Shown here piece after piece: positions 18,801 through 27,069 of a stretch of DNA of 64,000 nucleotides (its first letter is position 1; each line of letters starts with the position of its first letter). Position numbers and translations under genes: made by a program. Source of the stretch: Pedobacter steynii (GTDB taxonomy: Bacteria > Bacteroidota > Bacteroidia > Sphingobacteriales > Sphingobacteriaceae). The stretch covers positions 276,810 through 340,809 of the forward strand of contig NZ_FNGY01000009.1 of NCBI RefSeq assembly GCF_900103665.1, given 5' to 3'. The notes beneath the pieces are model-generated. The model worked only from the letters and a program-made list of their open reading frames with translations, searched no databases and had not been told where the DNA came from.

Positions 18801-19033
18801 ATGATGCTTCCTTTGTAAAAATGAGAGAATTGGTTCTTGGTTACAAACTTCCAAAATTCAACAACCTTAACCTGAGTGTTTCTGCATTTGCACGTAACAT
18901 CTTAATCTGGTCTAAACTTCCAAATTTTGATCCGGAGTCTTCTCAGGGAAATACAAATATGGGCGGAGCATTTGAGCGTTTCTCAATGCCTCAGACCTCT
19001 AGTTTTGGTTTAGGTTTGAACCTTACATTTTAA
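15806..19033 (+). CDS. SusC/RagA family TonB-linked outer membrane protein (locus 1)
   Basis: 1075 residues. A signal peptide (MKKLVQSLFIFMLFAASAIA) is followed by a CarboxypepD_reg-like domain at about 23-110, then the TonB plug with SPLYVIDGMPV, DIDPNEIESMTVLKG and ASALYGIRASNGVIVITTK. The 22-stranded barrel ends in a C-terminal LGLNLTF. There is no STN domain, and no sigma or FecR gene is adjacent, so ECF control is not indicated. It forms the energy-dependent channel whose lid is the SusD lipoprotein encoded 11 nt downstream. Substrate unknown; the neighbouring M14 peptidase makes peptides one possibility. Confidence 0.93.
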   Translation: MKKLVQSLFIFMLFAASAIAQERTISGSVTDKEDGQPLPGVTVRIKGAQGGTQTGGDGKFSLKVTSAATGLEFSYLGYLTQTVSATSNVINILLVADSKLLSEVVVTGMGISREKKALGYSVQTLKSDDLTKASNPSMVGSLQGKLSGVEIRPSSGMPGASANITIRGARSFTGNNSPLYVIDGMPVASQSDFSTGNSVTGADVANRSVDIDPNEIESMTVLKGQAASALYGIRASNGVIVITTKSGKGLAKGKPVISFSSNFAVDRISRKPELQNTYAQGNGSLKVPIAFVPNGSSSWGPRIDELPNDPGFGGNTNNTYTNGGAQKHPGQYYVPQRAQAGLDPWTNPAVYDNIGEFFDLGKTFGNSLNVSQATETGNFSIGIGNTHQKGIIPNTGLDRYNAKVAAETNLSKAWKAGFSANYIQSEIDKTTAGNDAVLLSVFGSPANYDLKGIPSTFPTDPYKQTSYRAISFNNPYWAMQNNVFNERTNRFFGNGYVVFSPEVNWGRDSKFVVKYQAGADAYSTHFQDIFEFGSKGAAGSIRNYGTTVATYNSLLTANYSVKLNDDFDLKVLLGNEINHENNKKYDENGYEFNFGGWKHIDNTKSRNATESQNQYRTVGFFSNIDLAYKNMLFLSLTGRNDIVSSMPRGNRSFYYPSVSLGFVATELEGLKDNNILSFLKIRASYAEVGQAGTYLRDYYTTPTYGGGFWTPGLPPVVFPLDGVVAYTPNTTLYDPKLKPQNTISKEVGVETRLFNNLLSLDYTFSRQDVKDQIFPVPLAGSTGAAQIVMNGGKIHTNAHEISLSINPVKTKNSNLTVGFNFTKIDNYVDELAPGVESIFLGGFTTPQVRAGVGSKFPVIYGGTFARDAKGNILVDERKNIGANPNDNYGMPMTGKPGVIGNVAPDFLLGGNAAFSYKRFSIATTFEWKNGGSMYSGSNGLMNGYGRTKVTEDRTTPFVYPGVKADGTPNDIVRGGASDPTAYESLYSKSLGNIDEAFIYDASFVKMRELVLGYKLPKFNNLNLSVSAFARNILIWSKLPNFDPESSQGNTNMGGAFERFSMPQTSSFGLGLNLTF

Positions 19034-19044
19034 TTAGTAATTAT

Positions 19045-20493
19045 ATGATTTTTGATAATATAAAAAAAACCGGATTGAGCCTGATTATGGCTACAGTGGT
19101 GTTGTCTTCCTGCTCAGAGAAGGTGATGGACGAAATCAATCAGAATAAAAATAACCCGAATGATGTTGCAGCGCGTTTCCTGATCCCTCAGGTAATTACT
19201 GCAAGTGCATTTAGTGTAACAGGTAGCGACTATGCCTTTTATGCAAGTGTTTACATGGAAAGCCAGGCTGGTGTAAATGGTCAGATGTTTAATGCGGAGA
19301 TGAGGAATTCAGAGCCTTATTCGGCAACGACTTACAACAATTCATGGAATTCTACTTATACCAATCTTTTAAACCTTAAAGCAGTTCTGACTAAATGCGC
19401 TGTTGGCGGTTCTGAAGCCGGTAACTTTCAAACTTTAGGTGTAGCGCAGATTCTTACGGCTTATAATCTTGCGATTCAAACGGATTTAATGGGAGATATT
19501 CCATGGACCGAATTCGGATCTCCAGGTGTGATTTTCCAGCCGAAAATAGATAAGCAGGAAGCAATTTATAAAGAGATCATGAATTTCCTTGATGAGGCGA
19601 TTGTAAACCTTGGAAAACCAACAACATTCGCTCCATTAGGCAGCAATGACCTGTTGTATAAAGGAGATAGCAATTCGTGGATTAAGTTCGCTTATGGATT
19701 GAAAGCCCGTTACAAAATGCGTCTGTCCTTAAAAGCACCAAAATATCAGGAAGTTATTGATGATTTGAACAAGTCATTTACTAAAGCTGACGAACAGGCT
19801 GCATATAAATTTAATGGAACGACTTCCTTTAATCCTTTCTTTCGTCTGAACAGAGACAGACAAGGTGTTTTAGCCTCAAGTAAAAGTTTACACGATAAAT
19901 TAGTGGCGAGAAATGATCCTCGTGATGCTAAATATTTCGCGGTAAATCCAAGCAATGGAAAAAAAGAACTTGAATTTGCTCCGAATGGTAGCCCGGTGGA
20001 TATCCTTGGACGTTATGGCATTTCAGGTTTACTAAGCGCTACAGCTCCGGTTCACCTGTTTAGCTTCCACGAGCTTCAGTTTCTTAAAGCAGAAGCTTAT
20101 GCAAGGTTATCAAATATTCCGGCAGCAGAAACGGCTTTAAAAACAGGAATTGCTGCGGCTTTTGTAAAGGTTGGCCTGACAGCAACAGCGGCAGATACTT
20201 ATTACACTGCAAGTGTTAAACCGTTGTTTGATGCAAACCCAACAAAGGAGATTGTACTTCAAAAGTACCTTTCTTTCTATGAAGATGAGGCCGTAGAAAG
20301 CTATAGTGACTATCGTAGATTAAGAGCGATGGGCAATAAAGATTTTATCCCTCTGGCTAATACTTCAGATTTCCCTTTACGTTTTACTTATGGTAACAGT
20401 GATGTAACCACGAACAATAATGTGAAAGAGGCCTATGGTGATGGTCGGTATGTAAATACAGAGAATGTATGGTGGGCCGGTGGTACACGATAG
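19045..20493 (+). CDS. SusD/RagB family nutrient-binding lipoprotein (locus 1)
   Basis: 482 residues. The lipobox ends at Cys23 (VVLSSC). The NKNNPNDVAARFLIPQVITA start and AYNLAIQTDLMGDIPWTEFG segment are those of the SusD-like_2 subfamily. The C-terminus ENVWWAGGT matches its usual closing Trp motif. It acts as the surface lid that captures ligand for the SusC barrel encoded just upstream. Transcription ends at the strong hairpin at 20510-20556, so locus 1 is a two-gene operon. Confidence 0.92.
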   Translation: MIFDNIKKTGLSLIMATVVLSSCSEKVMDEINQNKNNPNDVAARFLIPQVITASAFSVTGSDYAFYASVYMESQAGVNGQMFNAEMRNSEPYSATTYNNSWNSTYTNLLNLKAVLTKCAVGGSEAGNFQTLGVAQILTAYNLAIQTDLMGDIPWTEFGSPGVIFQPKIDKQEAIYKEIMNFLDEAIVNLGKPTTFAPLGSNDLLYKGDSNSWIKFAYGLKARYKMRLSLKAPKYQEVIDDLNKSFTKADEQAAYKFNGTTSFNPFFRLNRDRQGVLASSKSLHDKLVARNDPRDAKYFAVNPSNGKKELEFAPNGSPVDILGRYGISGLLSATAPVHLFSFHELQFLKAEAYARLSNIPAAETALKTGIAAAFVKVGLTATAADTYYTASVKPLFDANPTKEIVLQKYLSFYEDEAVESYSDYRRLRAMGNKDFIPLANTSDFPLRFTYGNSDVTTNNNVKEAYGDGRYVNTENVWWAGGTR

Positions 20494-20509
20494 TTAACGC
20501 TTTGTAATT

Positions 20510-20556
20510 AAAATAAAGAAGGCTTTCTCATCACATGAGAAAGCCTTCTTTATTTT
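20510..20556 (+). terminator. Terminator after SusCD locus 1
   Basis: A perfect 22-bp inverted repeat (arms 20510-20531 and 20535-20556) with a 3-nt loop, GC-rich core AAGGCTTTCTC, and arms ending in AAAATAAA/TTTATTTT. The A/T ends let it work in either direction. It begins 16 nt after the susD stop. Confidence 0.9.
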
Positions 20557-20966
20557 ACGGTCAAAAATGAATTATTTATTGCCTGTCCATGGGCTTAATA
20601 AATCCGGGTTTTCAATTTTATTTATAGGGATAGTTATCCTTCCAGAGACTTTCCGTTTAGGGCTAAGTCTGACTCTCATTGCAGATGTGTTACCTGTTGG
20701 GCAAAAACACGTTTTCTATAGGTCCAGGTGCACATTATGTGATTTTTAAATACTAATCTGACAAATTTCAGATGAGCGTGTTCTGATAACTCTCTGACGA
20801 TTAGTGGCTAGTGGTTTTTGTGTAATCGGACATGAAAAAGGATAGAAAAAGCAAATATTTATTGTGCTTATGACAGAAAATGACACAATAATGTTTTTTT
20901 ATGAAAAAATATTAAAAATGTTGTATACCTTAGACTTACTATTAACTAACCTAAATTTATTATTTT
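20557..20966. other. Intergenic region between the two SusCD loci
   Basis: About 410 nt without a gene I can support. Both strands have short open frames (20567-20749 plus; 20572-20715 minus) but neither has a recognisable domain, signal or start context. The 100 nt before the second susC is AT-rich and ends in the shared leader TAACCTAAATTT, with TACCTTAG (one mismatch to TAnnTTTG) near 20930. Confidence 0.55.
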
Positions 20967-23900
20967 ATGAAAAAACTTTTACAAAGTTTGTTCATTCTCG
21001 TGTTTGTGGCAGGAGCTGCGATGGCACAAGAAAGAACAGTTACTGGAAAGGTTACTGCGAAGGACGACGGAAATCCACTTCCTGGCGTAACGGTGAAAAT
21101 CAAAAATGTACGGGCAGGAACACAGACCGCGTCCGATGGGCGATTTTCTTTACAAGTACCTTCAGGTACGACCACACTTGAATTTTCTTATCTGGGCTAT
21201 GTTTCCAAATCAGTAACTCTTGGTTCTGCTTCGGTTTTGAATGTCGTTCTGGATGCAGACAATGAAACCCTTACAGAGGTCGTTGTGACCGCTTTGGGTA
21301 TTAAGCGCGAATCAAAAGCACTGGGCTATTCTGCGACTACCATTAAAGCCGCAGATTTAACTGCAGGACGTTCAGGAAACGTGGTGAACTCTCTTGCAGG
21401 TAAAGTGGCGGGTGTGAAGATTTTATCTTCAGGAGGTGCTGTAGGTGCTGCTTCGAACATTAATATTCGTCAGGCAACTACATTTACCGGATCTAATCAG
21501 CCGATTTTTGTTGTTGATGGTATTCCTATCGATAATGAAAGTAACATGGGAAACAGTATGTCGGTAAATACCGGCTCGACCAGGTCTAACAGAGCGATTG
21601 ACTTAAATCAGGATGATATCGAGTCGATCAGTATCCTTAAAGGACCATCAGCTGCTATGCTATATGGTTCGAGAGCCGCTGCCGGTGCCGTAATCATTAC
21701 GACTAAGAAAGGTGCAAAAGGACAAACAGGGCGTGTAGATATTTCTTCTAACTACAACATTATCAACAATAACAGGTATGCTGATTATCAGAATACATTT
21801 GCTCAGGGTAATGCAGGAAACTTTAATCCATTTTCTAACAACTCATGGGGACCAAAAATTGTAGGTCAGGAAGTAACAAATTACCTTGGAAATAAAGAAA
21901 TCCTTACTGCATATCCGGACAACGTTAAAAATCTATTCAAGCAAGGGTATAACCTGCAGAATAACGTGACTTTTTCTGGTGGTACTGATAAGAGTACTTA
22001 TTACTTTTCTTATGGTAACTATGGCGAAAAAGGTTATCTGGATAACAACAACCTGTACAAAAATAACTTTACGTTTAATGGAACATCTGAGCTAAACAAT
22101 AAAGTAACAGCTTCCGTTTCTGCACAGTATATCCATTCGAATTCCTTGAATACTCAGGTTGCCAATCAAAGGGCCAATCCTTTGTTTGATGCCATTAGCT
22201 GGCCTAGAAATTACAATCCGGATAATTATCCATTTGAAAGACCAGACGGTTCAAACTTTACACCTTCTTCACAGGTGCCTAATCCTAATTATACTTATTG
22301 GAATTCTGCAGGAACAGATAATCCGTTATGGAGTATTAAGAACAACACGTTCAAGCAGGAAATCAACAGGGTGATTGGAAACATTGGCCTTGATTACAAA
22401 ATCGTTGATTGGTTAAGCGCAAGTTATAAAATCGGTGTGGATAGCTGGACAAACGTATCCAAGCTGATCAATGCCAAAGGAACCAACAATAACCAATCGG
22501 CAAACAGAGCCGGATCAATCATTGACAATACAACCAACAGAACAGAGATCAGTTCTTATTTAAACTTAACCGCTGTAAAAAAACTAACCGAAGAAATTGG
22601 TTTACGCGTGTTATTGGGTAATGAGATCAACTACAGAAACCTGAACCAAAACCAGATTCGTGGTAATGGAATCCAGGATCCTAAAAACTTTAACATTGCG
22701 AATACTTTAACTTATGTGCCTTTTAACAACATCAGTGAGCAGTCGCTGATCGGTTTTTACGCAGATATAAGTTTGGATTATAAGCAATTTGCTTATTTGA
22801 CATTCACTGGTAGAAATGATATTTCATCTACTTTCTCTCCGGATAAAAACTCTTACTTCTATCCTTCGGTAAATGCGAGTTTTATCGTTTCTGAAGCTTT
22901 CCCTTCCATTAAGGAAAATGGCATTATCAGCTTTGCTAAAATAAGAGGTAACATCGCTAAATTAGGACGTGAAGCTACTAACTACAGTACTGCAACTTAT
23001 TTCGGTACTGCAGGTCCTTCTGATGGTTTCGGACCTGTGATGGTTTTCCCTTTTAACAACGTAAACGGACAAACCTATAATGACGGTGCAGGTAACAAAA
23101 ATCTGGGACCTGAATTTACCACAAACAGAGAGCTTGGTTTGGAAATGAAATTCCTTAAAAACAGAATCGGCCTCGATTTCTCTTATTACAATACGAAAAG
23201 TACTGACGTCATCTTTAGCGTTCCTAAAGCCCCTTCAAGTGGACTTGGTTCTGTGATTTCCAACGCAGGTAAATTACAGACCAGCGGTATTGAGGTCTTA
23301 CTTACTGGTACTCCTGTTCAAAGCAGAGACTGGAACTGGGACATTTCTTTGAACTGGACAAGAGGAAGAAGTAAAGTAATTCAGCTTGCTCCCGGAGTTC
23401 CTTTTATTGGAAACGGAGGTTTTACCAATCCTCAGGGACGAATTGTTGAGGGATTACAATATGGTACTTTATTCGGTCAGGTATATAACAAGATCAATGG
23501 TAAAGATGTGGTTGATGCGAACGGACGTTTAACCGGATTCAATCCACAGCTTCAGGTAATTGGTGATCCGAATCCGGAATGGACTGCCGGTCTTTCCAAT
23601 ACGGTGAGTTACAAAGGATTCTCTTTGTCTGCATATCTTGATATCAGATATGGCGGAGATGTATATTCGAGAACGGTAACGGATTTCAGACGCTTCGGTG
23701 TAGCCGAAGAAACTGCTAACCGTGACAGGCTATATGTACACAATGCGGTAAAAGCTGATGGAACACCAAATAATACACTAATTACTGCGGAGCAATATTA
23801 TGCTGATTTATATTCTGCAGCCGCTCAGGAATATGCTGTTTTTGACGGATCATGGATCAGGTTAAGAGAAGCCGCAATCAATTATAAAATTCCAGGAAGT

Positions 23901-24095
23901 GCGTTCAAAGGAGCTCCATTTATCAAAGGAATCAATGTAGGAATCAATGGACGTAATTTATTCCTTTACGCACCGAACATGCCTCATATTGATCCGGAAA
24001 ACAACTTGCTTGGTGTAAGTAATGGTTTGGGTATTGAGTATAACGGACAACCGCAGACAAGAAGCTTCGGTGCATCCGTTAAAGTGACATTTTAA
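20967..24095 (+). CDS. SusC/RagA family TonB-linked outer membrane protein (locus 2)
   Basis: 1042 residues with the same build as locus 1: signal peptide MKKLLQSLFILVFVAGAAMA, CarboxypepD_reg-like domain, plug with QPIFVVDGIPIDNES, DIESISILKGPSAAMLYGSRAAAGAVIITTKKG, and a barrel ending FGASVKVTF. No STN domain. It is a diverged paralogue of the 15806-19033 gene, and the first dozen codons are nearly identical at DNA level. It pairs with the SusD lipoprotein that follows after 25 nt. Confidence 0.93.
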   Translation: MKKLLQSLFILVFVAGAAMAQERTVTGKVTAKDDGNPLPGVTVKIKNVRAGTQTASDGRFSLQVPSGTTTLEFSYLGYVSKSVTLGSASVLNVVLDADNETLTEVVVTALGIKRESKALGYSATTIKAADLTAGRSGNVVNSLAGKVAGVKILSSGGAVGAASNINIRQATTFTGSNQPIFVVDGIPIDNESNMGNSMSVNTGSTRSNRAIDLNQDDIESISILKGPSAAMLYGSRAAAGAVIITTKKGAKGQTGRVDISSNYNIINNNRYADYQNTFAQGNAGNFNPFSNNSWGPKIVGQEVTNYLGNKEILTAYPDNVKNLFKQGYNLQNNVTFSGGTDKSTYYFSYGNYGEKGYLDNNNLYKNNFTFNGTSELNNKVTASVSAQYIHSNSLNTQVANQRANPLFDAISWPRNYNPDNYPFERPDGSNFTPSSQVPNPNYTYWNSAGTDNPLWSIKNNTFKQEINRVIGNIGLDYKIVDWLSASYKIGVDSWTNVSKLINAKGTNNNQSANRAGSIIDNTTNRTEISSYLNLTAVKKLTEEIGLRVLLGNEINYRNLNQNQIRGNGIQDPKNFNIANTLTYVPFNNISEQSLIGFYADISLDYKQFAYLTFTGRNDISSTFSPDKNSYFYPSVNASFIVSEAFPSIKENGIISFAKIRGNIAKLGREATNYSTATYFGTAGPSDGFGPVMVFPFNNVNGQTYNDGAGNKNLGPEFTTNRELGLEMKFLKNRIGLDFSYYNTKSTDVIFSVPKAPSSGLGSVISNAGKLQTSGIEVLLTGTPVQSRDWNWDISLNWTRGRSKVIQLAPGVPFIGNGGFTNPQGRIVEGLQYGTLFGQVYNKINGKDVVDANGRLTGFNPQLQVIGDPNPEWTAGLSNTVSYKGFSLSAYLDIRYGGDVYSRTVTDFRRFGVAEETANRDRLYVHNAVKADGTPNNTLITAEQYYADLYSAAAQEYAVFDGSWIRLREAAINYKIPGSAFKGAPFIKGINVGINGRNLFLYAPNMPHIDPENNLLGVSNGLGIEYNGQPQTRSFGASVKVTF

Positions 24096-24120
24096 TACTG
24101 GTTTTTTAATTTAAGATGAT

Positions 24121-25590
24121 ATGAAAAAATATATAAGTAAAGCGGTGGTGTTGGCCCTGATGGGTTGCGTTACACTTAGCTCATGCAAGAAATTCACAGA
24201 TATTAATACAGATCCAAATCAGCTGGTTGATGCTGATGCAAGTTTGGTGTTGCCTGCTGCATTAGGGAATGTTGGATTTATAATGGGATCTGATATTCAC
24301 AGATATACCTCATTATACGTGCAGCAGTTTGCTGCTCAGGGAACTTTGAGTGCGCAGCCAAGACAATATGATTTGTATAATGTATTAGAAGGAGATATCA
24401 ATAATACCTGGGCTTCAACATTTTCAGGGACACTTCCGGATTTGCAAAAAGTAATTGCTAAAACAGACGGTGTAAGTCCATGGTATGCAGGTGTGGCCAA
24501 AATAATGAAGGCTTATGTTTATGCAATTAATGCAGATGCTTATGGCGATCTTCCATTTACAGAAGCTACAAAATTCGAAGACAATTTAACACCTAAATTC
24601 GATCCTTCTTCCGTAATTTATGATAAGGCTTTTGCCTTAATTGATGAAGGAATTGCAAATGTTAAAGCTGCTGCTTCTACTCAGGCTCCAGGTGCTGATG
24701 ATTTCATCTACTCTGGTTCCATGGAGAAATGGGAGCGTTTTGCAAATGCCTTAAAGTTGAGAATGTATATTCATTACTTTAGCACAGGTGCTACGGCGGC
24801 GGATATGCTGAAAGCAAAAACGGCAATTGATGCGTTGATCGCAGGCAACAGGCTGATGAGAAACAATGGCGATAGTTTTCAGTTTCGTTTCCTGGCTCAG
24901 GCCAACCAAACGAATCCAATTCACCAGTTTGAAGGTTCAAGACCAAATCAGTTTTTCCCAAGCAAAACTTTGGTCGATTTAATGAATGGAAAAGGTGATG
25001 GCAGAAGATCTGCATTCTTTACACTTCAGGGGGGCGTTTTCAAAGGGGCAATAAATGGGGATCCGACAGAAAGTACAGCTTTTTCAAGGATGCACACCTA
25101 CCTTCGCGGGAAGGTGGCGGGTGCTACTTATGCTGGTGAGGCACCAACCCGTATGTTGACCTTTGCTGAGCAAAACCTGATTTTAGCAGAATACTTTGTT
25201 CGGACACAAGGAGGAAATAACCTGGTTACGGCTGATACTTATTTTAAAGCAGCGATTTCGGCTTCTTTTGATGCAGCTAAAGAATTTTCTGATGCGACTG
25301 AAGCAGCGGCAGTGACCGGATCCCTGGCGGCTTACCTTGCAACTAGCGGAACTTTACTTCCGGGAACAGCACTTCAGCAGGTGATTGAAGAAAAATTTGT
25401 GTCTAATTACGGGGTGGCAGTTGAGCCTTGGTCTGATTGGAGAAGAACTGGATTTCCAGTGCTAATCCCGGTTTCACCTGCAACTGCGTTACCTAGAATA
25501 TTGCCTTATTCGTTTACAGAGAGAAGTTATAACCCTAATGTTCCGGCAAGACCATCTGTATTTACTAAAACAGTATTCTGGGATAAATAA
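24121..25590 (+). CDS. SusD/RagB family nutrient-binding lipoprotein (locus 2)
   Basis: 489 residues. The lipobox ends at Cys22 (TLSSC), followed by KKFTDINTDPNQ, the usual start of the SusD-like_2 subfamily. AYVYAINADAYGDLPFTEA is the conserved TPR-core motif and PSVFTKTVFWDK the closing Trp motif. It is the lid of the locus 2 SusC. The gene is followed after 23 nt by a small lipoprotein gene in the same operon. Confidence 0.92.
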   Translation: MKKYISKAVVLALMGCVTLSSCKKFTDINTDPNQLVDADASLVLPAALGNVGFIMGSDIHRYTSLYVQQFAAQGTLSAQPRQYDLYNVLEGDINNTWASTFSGTLPDLQKVIAKTDGVSPWYAGVAKIMKAYVYAINADAYGDLPFTEATKFEDNLTPKFDPSSVIYDKAFALIDEGIANVKAAASTQAPGADDFIYSGSMEKWERFANALKLRMYIHYFSTGATAADMLKAKTAIDALIAGNRLMRNNGDSFQFRFLAQANQTNPIHQFEGSRPNQFFPSKTLVDLMNGKGDGRRSAFFTLQGGVFKGAINGDPTESTAFSRMHTYLRGKVAGATYAGEAPTRMLTFAEQNLILAEYFVRTQGGNNLVTADTYFKAAISASFDAAKEFSDATEAAAVTGSLAAYLATSGTLLPGTALQQVIEEKFVSNYGVAVEPWSDWRRTGFPVLIPVSPATALPRILPYSFTERSYNPNVPARPSVFTKTVFWDK

Positions 25591-25613
25591 TTTCACACAT
25601 CAAATTTTAAGAA

Positions 25614-26057
25614 ATGAAAAGAATCACATATATTATATTTGCCTTAACCATGGTTCTGGCATCTTGTAAAAAAGATCCGAAACAGCCTGAGACACTTGAT
25701 GCTCCGGCAACGATCATATTTAATGACAACATCGACTTAGTCTCAAAGAGTTTTCCTACAGGAACTCCGAAAGGAAATGGAGAAGTTGCACTTAAGATCA
25801 GCACAAGTGATAACGTAAAACAACTGAAATTTGTCACCAGATTATCGGGAGTTGATTATGCACAAGGGACGGTTACTGTTCCTGCCGGTGGTGTTTACAA
25901 TTTTTCAAAACTGGTTAAAGATCTTCGTGGTCCAACCGATCCGGTGCTTCCTGCGGGAACGTCAAGTAGTGTTGCCGTTACATTGATCGTAGAGGGGATT
26001 TTAGCTGATGGAAGTTCAGTAAAAAGAGTCTTTACGGTGACCGTTACCAATCCATAA
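25614..26057 (+). CDS. Small surface lipoprotein with Ig-like fold, unassigned
   Basis: 147 residues. The lipobox ends at Cys18 (ALTMVLASC). The rest is predicted all-beta with alternating hydrophobic residues and a C-terminal FTVTVTNP strand, resembling a single Ig-like or Big-type domain. I do not recognise the family. Its position as the last gene of SusCD locus 2 suggests an accessory surface glycan- or ligand-binding protein. Transcription ends at the hairpin at 26073-26112. Confidence 0.75.
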   Translation: MKRITYIIFALTMVLASCKKDPKQPETLDAPATIIFNDNIDLVSKSFPTGTPKGNGEVALKISTSDNVKQLKFVTRLSGVDYAQGTVTVPAGGVYNFSKLVKDLRGPTDPVLPAGTSSSVAVTLIVEGILADGSSVKRVFTVTVTNP

Positions 26058-26072
26058 GAATTTAAATTACCT

Positions 26073-26112
26073 CCAAATAAAAAGGCTGCAATTTTGCAGC
26101 CTTTTTATTTGG
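26073..26112 (+). terminator. Terminator of SusCD locus 2, probably bidirectional
   Basis: A perfect 19-bp inverted repeat (arms 26073-26091 and 26094-26112) around a 2-nt TT centre, with core AAAAAGGCTGCAA. It lies between the stop of the small lipoprotein (+) and the stop of LD-carboxypeptidase (-), and its A/T-rich flanks allow both directions. Confidence 0.88.
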
Positions 26113-26129
26113 ATTCAGGTTTCTGAAAA

Positions 26130-27029
26130 TTAGATATATTCTAAAACTACATGCTTATGGTCAACAGATAGCTTTGCTGTTTTGCCAATGATTAAGGCCC
26201 TGTTGTCATCGATATGACCAACCGGGAAGTTGAAACATACAGGATAGCCATATTCTTTTACCAGATCCAGAATTAACTGTTCCGGACTTGATCCGAATGG
26301 AATGTCCTCAGGTTGGACGCCAGTAAAAGCACCAACAATTAAGCCCTTTAACCGGGACAATTTACCACTGCGTTTTAGCATCCACATCATTCGGTCTATT
26401 GCATATTCCTGTTCACCAACATCTTCCAGAAACAGAATCTTATCGGTGTAGTCTATTGCCGAAGCGGAGCCTTCTGCCGCCACCAATAGGGTCAGATTTC
26501 CTCCTGTAACGATGCCTTCTGCATCCCCTTCCAGATTTTTAAACCCGCTTTCATATTCGTAGGAAAGCGGCTCTCCGAATAATGCTTTTCTTAACGATTC
26601 CAGTGATTCGGGAGAAGCCTCTTCAAATGTTTTAGGCATCTGCCCATGAATACTTTGGGTATTCAGTTCTGCTAAAAGATGAGAAAGCAGAATGGTGATG
26701 TCACTGAAGCCAATGAGCCATTTGGGATTTTCTTTAAAACGGTTAAAATCAAGCTTGTCAATGATTCTAATGGTGCCATATCCTCCTCTGGAGGCAATAA
26801 TGGCCCTAATATCCGGATCATCCAAAAAGGTTTGAAGGTCTTTTGTTCGCTGTGCGTCGCTTCCGGCAAATTGATGGTGTTGGGCATAAACATTTTCTCC
26901 CAGGACAACTTCCAGTCCCCATTGCTCCAGAATCGCAATGGCGCTATTGATCTCTCCTGGTAATTTCTTTGCTGGGGAAACGATTGCAATTTTGTCTCCT
27001 TTTTTTAAATGGGCTGGCTGTTTAATCAT
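26130..27029 (-). CDS. Murein LD-carboxypeptidase (S66 family)
   Basis: 299 residues. It should remove the terminal D-Ala of murein tetrapeptides during recycling (LdcA-like). Visible family motifs: KKGDKIAIVSPAKK at the start, RGGYGTIRI, the presumed nucleophile Ser in IGFSDITILLSHL, a Glu in FLEDVGEQEYAIDRM, and the final His in NFPVGHIDDN. I chose the ATG at 27029, which gives the family N-terminus MIKQPAHLKKG; a TTG at 27053 is less likely. It is divergent from metG and ends at a shared terminator. Confidence 0.9.
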   Translation of the reverse strand: MIKQPAHLKKGDKIAIVSPAKKLPGEINSAIAILEQWGLEVVLGENVYAQHHQFAGSDAQRTKDLQTFLDDPDIRAIIASRGGYGTIRIIDKLDFNRFKENPKWLIGFSDITILLSHLLAELNTQSIHGQMPKTFEEASPESLESLRKALFGEPLSYEYESGFKNLEGDAEGIVTGGNLTLLVAAEGSASAIDYTDKILFLEDVGEQEYAIDRMMWMLKRSGKLSRLKGLIVGAFTGVQPEDIPFGSSPEQLILDLVKEYGYPVCFNFPVGHIDDNRALIIGKTAKLSVDHKHVVLEYI

Positions 27030-27041
27030 GGGTAAAACACT

Positions 27042-27049
27042 TATATTTG
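27042..27049 (+). promoter_or_regulatory. -7 promoter box of metG
   Basis: TATATTTG, an exact TAnnTTTG match. A second exact match, TAGTTTTG (27065-27072), overlaps the proposed TTG start codon. Initiation from the first box at about 27055 would exclude the upstream ATG at 27028 from the mRNA, which decides the start choice. Confidence 0.45.
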
Positions 27050-27069
27050 ACAAAATAATAAAAATAGTT

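Noticed and set aside
20572..20715. Open minus-strand frame of 48 codons ending NPDLLSPWTGNK
   Set aside because: It has some protein-like look and might be a gene tail, but I could not link it to any family and the plus strand is also open here.
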